NCBI GenBank assembly: GCA_015143295.1
Contig: CM026562.1
Coordinates: 9,700,041 to 9,764,040 of the forward strand
Length of the DNA: 64,000 bases
Origin: Tetracentron sinense
Taxonomy: Eukaryota; Streptophyta; Magnoliopsida; Trochodendrales; Trochodendraceae
Reading direction: 5' to 3'
Of the stretch, positions 34,879 to 44,300 are shown in pieces. A program made the translations under genes and the position numbers. Position 1 is the first letter of the stretch. Every line of letters starts with the position of its first letter. The notes under the pieces were generated by a model. The model made no database searches and was not told the origin of the DNA. It was given only the letters and a program-made list of their open reading frames with translations.

Positions 34879-36285
34879 GGGTTATTGCATATCAGCTGCT
34901 ACATTCTTATTACTTTGCAAATACACTGTTATCAGTAACAATATTGCAAATTAACTCATTGTTTTCCAGTTGAACAAAGGACCTCAATCCATAGTTCTGT
35001 TAAGACTTTCGTTTGTAACTGTTAATCAAATGACTATGCCCTTAAGTGATTTCATAACCTTACAAATCTTTTTTAACTACTCTTAAACTATGATTAACAA
35101 ATTTTAGCCCTTATGGTTAATGTTTTTAATCTTTTCTTAAAACTCAAGGTTAGATACTTTAACCTTAAGGGTTATTGAATCTTAACCATAGTTAAAGGGA
35201 GTCTAAAGGGAACAGGATAATTTTTTTTAAAATTATTTTCTAAAAGCCAATGCTTAAACCCTAAGGATTAGTAACTCTTACTAAAATTAAATGGAGTTAA
35301 AAGGAGACACCATTTTTTTTTCTAAAAATTAAAGTTAGATGCTTTAACCCTAAGAGTAAGTGAATCTTAACCAAAGATAAAGATAGTTGAACGGGGTCAC
35401 TTTAAAAAAAAATTAATTCCAAGGTTAGATTCTTTAACCCTAAGGGTTAGTGAACCGTTAAAAGACATGTTTAGTTTTTTTTTCTAAAAGCAAAGGTTAG
35501 ATGTTTTAACCCTAAAGGTTAGTTGATCTTAACCGCTGTTAAAGGGAGTTAAAAGGGGACAAATTAAATTCTTAATTTTTTAAAAACCAAGGTTAGATGC
35601 TTTAATCCTAAGGGTTAGTGAACGTTAACCATGGTTAAAAGGAGTTAAAAGACACATTAGTTTTTTAAAATATTTTTTTCTAAAAACTAAGGTTAGATAT
35701 TTTAACCCTAAGGATGAGTGAATCTTAACCACAGTTAAAAGAAGTTAAAAAGGGATGCATTATTTTTAAAAAAATTCTTTTTCTCAAAATCAATGTTAGA
35801 TGCTTTAACCCTAATAGTTAATGAATTGTAACCACAATTAAAGGGAGTTAAAGGGTAACATGTTATATAATTTTTTTTTTTTTTTTAAAGCAAGGTTAAA
35901 TGCTTTAAGTCTAAGGGTTAGTGTATCTTAACCACAGTTAAAGTTAAAGGGGGCACGTTAAAATTTTTTAAAACCAAGGTTAGGTGGTTTATCCCTAAAA
36001 GTGTAAATCTTAATCATAGTAAAAAAAAGGTTAAAATGAGACAAATTAACCACAAGAGTTTAAACTTGTTAACTATGGTTCAAGGGCAGTGAAAGACTTT
36101 GTGAGGTTATAAACTATCATGAGGGCATAATAATCATTTTTCTATCCATAACAAACGAAAGTCTACCAAAACTAAGGGTTGATTGGCTAATGGTTGCAAA
36201 ATCATGAATTAATTTGCAAAACTGTTACATAAAACAGTGTATTTACAAAACATGTAAAACGTAGTAGTTGATGTGCAATAACCTC
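34879..36285. mobile_element. 1.4-kb inverted-repeat element containing a minisatellite
   Basis: The left end GGGTTATTGCATATCAGC matches in inverse orientation the right end at 36285 (GAGGTTATTGCACATCAAC). Similarity continues for about 140-180 bp, through GCAAATACACTGTT and AAGACTTTCGTTTGT. Between the arms lies the tandem array 35080-36090. Probably a non-autonomous Mutator-like element; A runs on both sides hide the target duplication. Confidence 0.7.
35080..36090. repeat. minisatellite, about ten 85-105 bp units
   Basis: Recurring core AAGGTTAGATGCTTTAACCC then TAAGGGTTAGTGAATCTTAA, CCACAGTTAAAGGGAGTTAA, and a T run with TTTTCTAAAA. The GGTTAGAT-type word recurs at about 35149, 35333, 35423, 35507, 35590, 35691, 35795, 35893 and 35979. 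The phrase TTAACCCTAAGGGTTA within the unit is palindromic. Confidence 0.85.
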
Positions 36286-36512
36286 AAAAAAATAATTATC
36301 AACCCGTACGACTCCTTTCAATCACTTCCTTACTAAACTCTCGAATGTTTTCAATACCATTCAAAAATCTTCCCAAATTCCACTCCTTCTCACAGCTCAG
36401 AAACGTTCCAATTCTCTATACGTACTTGAGAATTCGAAAAGACATCATTTTGTCTCTGTTTTCTCTAATTTAAAACAACCCGTCTGTTCTGTTTGGAATT
36501 AAAGTTCCACTA
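36286..36512 (+). other. 5' untranslated-like leader before Hsp70
   Basis: Lies between the inverted-repeat element and the Hsp70 ATG. It is CT-rich, as plant 5' UTRs often are (TCTCACAGCTC, TTTTGTCTCTGTTTTCTC). I saw no clear heat-shock element with proper nGAAnnTTCn spacing and no convincing TATA box, which fits a retrocopied mRNA leader rather than a promoter. Confidence 0.4.
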
Positions 36513-38304
36513 ATGGCAGCCAAGAGCGAAGGAAAGGCCATCGGTATCGACTTCGGTACCAGCTACAGCTGCGTCGGAGTTTGGCAGAACGAACATGTTT
36601 GAGATCATTGCCAACGACCATGGCAATCGGATTACTCCATCTTATGTCGCATTCACCGACACCCAACGCTTGATTGGTGATGCAGCCAAGAATCAATTTT
36701 CTATTAATCCCTCAAACACTGTTTTTGATGCCAAGCGCCTTATTGGTCGGCGCTTCTCTGACCCATCTGTGCAGAGAGACATGAAGCTGTGGCCTTTCAA
36801 GGTTATCGCTGGTCCCGGTGACAAGCCTCTGATCGTTGTTCGATACAAAGGCGTCCAAAAACAATTCTCCGCCGAGGAAATTTCGGCAATGGTGTTTTCC
36901 AAGATGAAGGAAATTGCAGAAGCTTTTCTGGGTGAGACTGTGAAGAACGCTGTCATTACGGTTGCAGCCAATTTCAATGACAGGCAGAGGCAGGCGACGA
37001 AGGATGCTGGAGCAATTGCAGGGCTTAATGTGGTGCGGTTGACTAACGAGTCTAGTGCAGCCGCAATTGCTTTTGGGTTGGACAAGAACAAGGCATCGTG
37101 GTTGTCTCATATTCGATCTTGGTGGCGGGACGTTTAATGTGTCGTTGTTGACGATCCAAGAAGGGATCTTCAAGGTGAAAGCCACTGCTGGGAATACCCA
37201 TCTGGGAGGAAAGGATTTGGACAACCGCCTGGTGAATCACTTCGTGGCAGAGTTCATGTGGGAGCACAACAAGGACATCAGCGGCAATGCGAGGGCTCTG
37301 AGGCAGTTGAGAACCGCCTATGAGAGGGAAAAGAGGACTTTGTCTTCGACTATGTGGACGACCATTAAAATTGGTTCCCTCTACGAAGACATCGACTTTT
37401 ATGCGACCATTACCAGAGCTCAGTTCGAGGAGTTGAACATGGGCATGTTCAGGAAATGCATGGAATCTGTCCAAAAGTGCCTTAAAGATGCGAAGATGGA
37501 CAAGAGCCAAGTCCATGATGTAGTTCTCGTTGGTGGGTCCACGAGAATTCCCAAAGTTCAGCAACTTCTGCATGATTTCTTTAACGGGAAGGAGCTCTAC
37601 AAGAGAATCAACCCAGACGAGGCGGTTGCATATGGGGCTGCTTTACAAGCTGCTGTAATTCTGAGCGGCGAAGGCAACCATAAGTTGCAAGACTTGCTAC
37701 TGATCGATATGATCATGCCTCTGAGTCTCAGATTGGAGACAGTCGATGGTTTCATGCCGGTCTTGATTCCGAGAAACACTACAATCCCAACCAAGAAGGA
37801 GCAGATATTCTCCACCCACTCGGACAGTCAGCCTGGGGTCTTGTTCCAAGTCTATGAAGGGGAGCGGACAAGAACCAGAGGCAACAACCTCCTCGGAAAA
37901 TTCGAGCTCTCCCGTATCCCACCGGCACCAAGAGGTGTACCCCAGATCAATGTCTGCTTCGTATTGACACGAATGGTATCTTAAGGGGTCTCGGTGGAGG
38001 ATAATTAAGACTGCCGGGATGCAGAACAATATCACAATCACCAACGATAAGGGCCGATTGAGCAAGGATGAAATCGAGATGATGGTGAAGGATGCAAAGA
38101 GGTACAAGGCTGATGATGAAGAGGTGAAGAAGAAGGTGGAGGCAAAGAACTTGCTGGAGAACTACGCATACAACATGTGGAATACGGTGAGGTATGAGAA
38201 GTTTGCGGGGAATTTGAATCCACGAGATAAGGAAAAGATCGAGAATGCTGTGGATGAGATGACCGAGAAGGTTCGACAAGATTCCATTGGCGGAAGTGGA
38301 GGAG
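36513..38304 (+). pseudogene. cytosolic Hsp70 retrocopy, frameshifted and 3'-truncated
   Basis: Codes for an ATP-driven chaperone of the cytosolic plant Hsp70 type. It starts with [19 protein letters not shown] (first phosphate loop). [20 protein letters not shown] continues with no intron at the codon-70 region where plant Hsc70 genes usually have one. [25 protein letters not shown] and [17 protein letters not shown] follow, then the substrate-binding domain. It ends at LAEVEE, so the last helices and the EEVD tail are missing. Frameshifts: an extra T near 36600, a change near 37105, several indels at 37960-38010, one near 38250. Changed key residues: GGGTFD is GGGTFN and the VPAYFND loop is VAANFND. 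It is immediately followed, in the frame of its last residues, by copia leader and Gag. It cannot give a working chaperone. Confidence 0.93.
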
Positions 38305-38385
38305 TGTTGGGAAAAATTACTACATTCTCCCACCAATTGGTATAAGAGATTAAGGGCTTTTGTTGTTGAAATACATCAGGAGAAA
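38305..38385 (+). other. Hsp70-Gag junction with degenerate copia primer site (copy 2)
   Basis: Same 81-bp segment as 22265-22345, from TGTTGGGAAAAATT to the Gag ATG. TTGGTATAAGAGAT at 38337-38350 resembles an initiator-Met tRNA primer site. It has no stop and reads [14 protein letters not shown] and so on between the chaperone and Gag. Confidence 0.75.
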
Positions 38386-39183
38386 ATGGCAAGTTTTAAA
38401 TTTGAGGTGGAGAAATTTGATGGGAAAACAAGCTTTGAATTATGGAAAATGAAAATGAGGGACTTATTGATTCAACAAGAATTACATATAGCATTGGATG
38501 TGAAGAGGAAGAAACTTACTTTTGTGGATGATCTGAAATGGGAAGAAATTAATGTTAAGGCATTGAGTACAATTCGTTCGTGCTTGGCAAATAACATATT
38601 GGTTAATGTGACGGGAGAAATTACAGCGGCAGGTTTGTGGAAAAGATTGGAAGCTCTTTACCATTCCAAGTCAATTACAAACCGAATTTTCATGAGAAGG
38701 AAATTGTTTGCTTTAAGAATGAAAGAGGGGACCAAAGTTTCTAAACACTTGAATGCTTTCAATAATATCTTTTGTGAGCTTGAAAATGTTGGAGTGAAGA
38801 TGGAAGAGGAAGATAAAGCGGAAACATTGCTTAGTTCACTTCCAGAGTCTTATGATAATTTTATAACCACTTTAAGTTGTGTTCAACCCAAGCTTGAGAT
38901 GAATTCGGTGTGTAGTGCATTACTAGTCGATGAGATTCCAAAGAAGGCAATGGAGGGATCATCAAGTATGAATCTAGAAGCACATATGACAAGGGGGTGG
39001 TCTAAGGATTATGATGGATCATCTAACGTTTTCTCAAGAAGCAAATCTAGTCCCCAATCCAACTCAAAAGGTCTAGTGATTCAGAAGAGTTGTTGGAATT
39101 GTGGGGAGAGTGGACATTTTAAAAAGGATTGTCTAGAGAAAAAATATTTGGGTTCTAGTTCAGGTAATCAAAATGATAGATAA
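38386..39183 (+). CDS. Tork-type copia Gag with intact zinc knuckle
   Basis: 265 codons, uninterrupted. [20 protein letters not shown] begins the Tnt1/Tork-lineage Gag. A capsid-type region follows, with FMRRKLFALRMKEGT, SKHLNAFNNI and DKAETLLSSLPESYDN. The nucleocapsid knuckle CWNCGESGHFKKDC is at 39091-39132 with all four metal ligands. It ends at TAA 39181. Gag coats element RNA in cytoplasmic particles. The upstream frame is open back to the Hsp70 end (TTG near 38287), so a longer fusion reading is formally possible. This copy is more intact than the one at 22346. No complete enzyme region follows. Confidence 0.85.
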   Translation: MASFKFEVEKFDGKTSFELWKMKMRDLLIQQELHIALDVKRKKLTFVDDLKWEEINVKALSTIRSCLANNILVNVTGEITAAGLWKRLEALYHSKSITNRIFMRRKLFALRMKEGTKVSKHLNAFNNIFCELENVGVKMEEEDKAETLLSSLPESYDNFITTLSCVQPKLEMNSVCSALLVDEIPKKAMEGSSSMNLEAHMTRGWSKDYDGSSNVFSRSKSSPQSNSKGLVIQKSCWNCGESGHFKKDCLEKKYLGSSSGNQNDR

Positions 39184-39480
39184 AGGAAGAACAGTGTGTC
39201 TATGAATGAAGCAAATCAAGTTGAAGAGTTAATATTTAGTTTTATTGATGATGAAGTCTTCATGGTGAGTGGTAACTCGAGTTTCCACCAAATTAAATTG
39301 GATTCATGGTACGGGTGGTACACATCATATGTGCCCACATAGATTGTGATTTAGCATATGAGTCTTGTGAAAATGGTTCGGTGAAGATGAAAATAATTCA
39401 GCTAGTAGAACTATTGAAATCGGTTCGGTGCACTTGAGATATTTGATGGCGCGATTAGAATACTTGAAAGGGTTCAACAT
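39184..39480 (+). pseudogene. remnant of copia protease start
   Basis: After the Gag stop the sequence still aligns with copy 1 and shows VFMVSGNSS and a broken LDS(..)HHMCPH-like segment near 39300-39345. The protease motif is disrupted by small indels, and the rest of Pol is missing. Confidence 0.6.
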
Positions 39481-40420
39481 GTACATGACATCTCAAAAGG
39501 GGCCCCAGTTATCATAAAAGGTGTTGAAATGGGTAAATTGTAGAAGCATATTTCTTTTTTTGTGATAAAAAAATTTCTTTTTCTTTGACTTTTCAATAAA
39601 TTACTTTTCTTTCTTGACAATGAATGTGCCAAAAAAACTCACTTTATTATCTTTTCTTTGCCTTTCTTTATTTTCCATGGACAATGAAAAAGATTTACTA
39701 TGAACAGGAGCTCTATTTGAAGAGATAACTGGAACAACCCAAAATACTCCTTGATAGGGGTAGTTTGGAAATTATGGAAAATAGTTTTAGTTGATAGAAA
39801 CACCATTCATTTTTATTTGTAATTTCCAAACTATCCCTGCAATAAAGCTTATTTTGGGCTGCTCTGATTATTTCTTGTCATAATTAATTTGATAATGAAA
39901 TCAAATTAGTTCCCTTTTTAGTGACTAAAAAAAAAATCTCCTTTTACTTCTTTGTCAAAAAAAAAAGGTTACTATTCTTTTTTTGGCAATGAAGGTACCA
40001 AACAAAACTCACTTTATCTTCTTTTCTTTTCTTATCTTATCTTTTAGGGGTGCTAGAAAAGGGAGAATGCTAGCTTCAATTAATTTCTATCTCTCCCTCT
40101 CTCTTCCTCACTTTTCCTGGCTACTTATGTAGCATTTAAAGGTTCAACATTCAAATCGCCCTCTTTCTTAATTTTAACTAGTTGTAAAGGTAGTTAGAAA
40201 AAAACATACATGCAGAGCAAAGGCACAACCATTGAGATATATGTGTCTTTGTCTTCTTATACAATACCGCATACATATAAAGAGACTTGAATAGAAAATC
40301 ATGTACAATTTTTTTTTTCCATCGAATATCATTGCATACTATTTTGGGGTTATATACCATATATACATATTTTATCTCAAGTGTAAACACTCTATTAGGG
40401 TTCAAAAAAGTAGTCGGAAT
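39481..40420. other. 3' tail of the chimera, no gene
   Basis: Two related AT-rich blocks (39545-39670 and 39845-40030) share a TTTTTxGTGA-TAAAAAA word, a TTGGCAATGAA/TTGACAATGAA word and AACTCACTTTAT. Part of this is shared with 23570-23700. No gene or clear LTR end found up to the CACTA terminus. Confidence 0.45.
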
Positions 40421-40930
40421 CACTACAAAATTTTTCATTTTTAAAGGTGGTTAAAACCCGCTGTTACATTATTAATACCCGCTGTCATAGTATATCACAG
40501 CGGTGGAGTAACCCGTCGACGATTATCTTGTTGGGGAATCTTGTCGCGGCGGATATGGATGGCGGTTCACTGAACCCGCCGTCTTATATGATTAATGTCT
40601 GTGGTTACAAACCGTTGCGATTCGATTTTTACTATGATTATTAAAATGGCCTTTTGCTTCATATATTAAGCACCGTTATCTCACCGCCGTTATATATTAC
40701 CAATATGACGGCGGTAAGACCTGCCCTTCTTTAGAATTTATTTCACGGCGTCTACTACCACCGTTCTTTATAAATTATGTCACGGTGACTACTACTGCCG
40801 TTATTTATAACAATTGGACGGTAGGTCAAACCGCCGTTATCTATGACGGCGGTTCTTAACCGCAGTCAAATAGTTTTAATAAATTAAATTAATATTTAAT
40901 CTAATGGCGGTTCTAACCGCTGCTACTTGT
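40421..40930 (-). repeat. CACTA terminal and subterminal repeats
   Basis: After CACTACAAAATTTTTCATTT the motif family CCGCTGTTAC, CCGCCGTTAT, GACGGCGGTT, ACCGCAGTC recurs in both orientations about a dozen times. In CACTA elements such subterminal motifs bind the element-encoded TNPA/TNP1-type protein. GC content is clearly higher than in the flanks. Confidence 0.85.
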
Positions 40931-41370
40931 AAAAAAATTTAAAAAAAAGAATTTATTTCCAAAAAATTTACGTTTTTTTTCCCGTATTATTTATACTTGT
41001 GAGCAATATAAAAATCAATAAACACGTATTGTACCTATAAGCAATATATAATTCCTATAAAAAATAAAAAATTCATGTAATAAAAAAACATGCCCCAAAC
41101 AAGTAATATTAAAATAATATATACATGCCCATAAGAAGTATCATAAAAAGTATACATAGTCCCAAAGGAAAATAATCAAAAAGTAGTCACCTAGCTCCCT
41201 CCTGGCGATGGTCGGAAACTCGATAAGTGTGTGTTGCCGAATCCCTCCTACAAAAAAATATAATATAAAATTTATTATTAATTTTTACGACTGAGAACAT
41301 TTTAGATTGTAATAATTAATAAATATGCAAAGAACCAAACTCATCTCAGAATATTAATAGTCTTTGGTAT
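40931..41370. other. AT-rich CACTA interior, possible terminal exon
   Basis: No clear gene. On the - strand, TTTTTTTGTAG is followed by a short open stretch reading EGFGNTHLSSFRPSPGGS and a stop at about 41193-41250. This could be a last exon of the upstream TNP1-like gene; support is weak. Confidence 0.3.
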
Positions 41371-44300
41371 TACTATAGCCTAAACCTACAACCTTCCACC
41401 AAATCCAAACCAGGGGTCGAATTTCAATCCCGTTACTTTTAACGCGTGTATTTCAATATATCCTAAGTGTTGGAGTTGGTTTCGAGCGATTTTGAGACCG
41501 TTTGCCCGATTTGGGCACCGAGAAGGCCGGAATCCATGTTTGTCAAGTAGACTATGACCTAAACGTACAACCTTCCACCAAATTCAAACCGGTGGTCGGA
41601 TTTTGATCCCGTTTCTTTTAACGGGTGTATTTCAATATATCCTAAGTGTTGGAGTTGGTTTTGAGCGATTCTGATGCCGTTTGCCTGATTTAGGCATCGA
41701 GAAGGCTGAAATCCATGTTTCTCAAGTATACTATCACCTAAACCTACAACCTTCCACCAAATTCAAATCGTGGGACCAGATTTTGATCCCGTTCCTTTTA
41801 ACGCAAGTATCCCAATATATCCTAAGTGTTGGAGTTGGTTTCGAGCGATTCCAATACCGTTTGCCTGATTTGGGCACCGAGAAGGCCGGAATCCATGTTT
41901 GTCAAGTATACAATGACCTAAACCTACAACCTTCCACCAAATCAAAACCGGGAGTCAGATTTCAATCCCGCTTCTTCTAACATGTGTATTTAAGTATATT
42001 CTAAGTGTTGGAGTTGGTTTCAAGCGATTCCGAGGCCGTTTGCCTGATTTGGGGACCGAGAAGCTCAGAATCCATGTTTCTCAAATATACTATGGCCTAA
42101 ACCTACAACCTTCCACCAAATCCAAACCAGGACTCGAATTTCGATCCCATTTATTCTAACGTGTCTATTTCAATATATTCTAAGTGTTGGAGTTGGTTTC
42201 GAGCGATTCTGAGGCCGTTCGCTAGATTTGGCCACCGAGAAGATCGGAATTCATGTTTGTTAAATATACTATGGCTTAAACCTAAAACCTTCCATCAAAT
42301 CCAAACCGGCAGTCAGATTTTGATCTCGTTCCTTCTAACACATATATTTCAATATATCCTAAGTGTTGGAGTTGGTTTCGAGCGATTCCGAGGCCGTTTG
42401 CCCGATTTGGGCACCGAGGAGGCCGGAATCCATGCTTGTCAAGTATACTATGGCATAAGCCTAAAACCTTCCATCAAATCCAAACCAGCGGTCAGATTTC
42501 GATCTCGTTCCTTCTAACGCATCTAATTCAATATATCCTAAGTGTTGGAGTTGGTTTTGAGCGATTCCGAGGCTATTTGCCCGATTTGGGCACCGAGGAG
42601 GCCAGAATCCATGTTTGTCAAGTATTATATGGCATAAACCTACAACCTTTCACCGAATCCAAACCGGGGTCGGCTTTCGCTCTCATTCCTTCAAACGCAT
42701 GTATTTCAATATATCATAAGTATTGGAGTTGGTTTCGAGCGATTCTGAGGCCGTTTGCCCGATTTTGGCACCAAGAAGGTCGGAATCCATGTTTGTTAAG
42801 TATACTATGGCCTAAACCTACAACCTGCCACCAAAGTAAAACCGGGGGTTGAATTTCGATCCCGTTTCTTCTAACATGTGTATTTCAATATATCCTAAGT
42901 GTTAGAGTTGGTTTCGAGTGATTCCGAGGTCATTTGCCAGATTTGGACATGGAGAAGGCCAGATCCAAGTTTGTCAAGTATACTATGGCCTAAACCTACA
43001 ACCTTCCACCAAATCCTAACCGTGAGTTGGATTTCGATCCCATTCCTTCTAACGCATGTATTTCAATATATGCTAAGTGTTGGAGATGGTTTCGAGTGAT
43101 TCCGAGGCCGTTTGCCCGATTTGGCCACCGAGAAGCCCAGAATCCATGTTTGTCAAGTATACTATGACCTAAACCTACAACCTTCCACCAAATCAAAATC
43201 GGAAGTTGGATTTCAATCCCGTTTCTTTTAAGGTGTGTATTTCAGTATATCCTAAATGTTGGAGTTGGTTTCGAGCGATTACAAGGCAGTTTGCCTGATT
43301 TGGGAACCGAGAAGCTCAAAATCCATGTTTCTCAAATATACTATGGCCTAAACCTACAACCTTCCACCAAATCCAAACCAGGGCTCGGATTTTGATCTCA
43401 TTTCTTCTAACGTGTCTATTTCAATATATTCTAAGTGTTGAAGTTGGTTTCGAGCGATTTTGAGGCCGTTTTGCTAGATTTGGCCACCGAGAAGACCGGA
43501 ATCCATATTTGTTAATTAAATATACTATGGCCTAAACCTAAAACCTTCCATCAAATCCAAACCGGCGGTCATATTTCGATCTCGTTCCTTCTAACACATC
43601 TATTTCAATATATCCTAAGTGTTGGCGATTCCGAGGCCGTTTGCCCGATTTGGGTACCGAGAAGGCCGGAATCCATGTTTGTCAAGTATACTATTGCATA
43701 AGCCTAAAACCTTCCATCAAATCCAAACCAGCGGTCAGATTTCGATCTCGTTCCTTCTAACACATCTATTTCAATATATCCAAAGGGTTGGAGTTGGTTT
43801 CGAGTGATTCCGAGGCTGTTTCCCCGATTTGGGCATCGAGAAGGCCGGAATCCATGTTTGTCAAGTATATTATGGCATAAACCTATAACCTTTCACCGAA
43901 TCCAAACCGGGGTCGGTTTTCAATCTCATTCCTTCTAACGTATGTATTTCAATATATCCTAAGTATTGGAGTTGGTTTCGAGCGATTCCGAGGTTGTTTG
44001 CCCGATTTTGGCACCAAGAAGGTCAGAATCCATGTTTGTTAAGTATACTATGGCTTAAACCTACAACTTTCCACCAAAGCAAAACCGGGGGTTGAATTTC
44101 GATCCCGTTTCATTTAATATCTGTATTTCAATATATCCTAAGTGTTAGAGTTTATTTCGAGTGATTCCGAGGTCATTTGCCCGATTTGGACACGGAGAAG
44201 GCCAGAATCCAAGTCTGTCAAGTATACTATGGCCTAAACCTACAACCTTCCACCAAATCCAAACCGTGGGTTGGATTTCGATCCTGTTCCTTCTAACGCA

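Noticed and set aside
36420..36512. Heat-shock elements upstream of the Hsp70 copy
   Set aside because: GAA and TTC words occur (AGAAACGTTCC, GAATTCGAA) but not with the 2-base spacing of a real element.
36513..38304. A functional Hsp70 gene
   Set aside because: Several frameshifts, changed nucleotide-binding residues, no C-terminal EEVD part, and the gene runs into a retroelement Gag.
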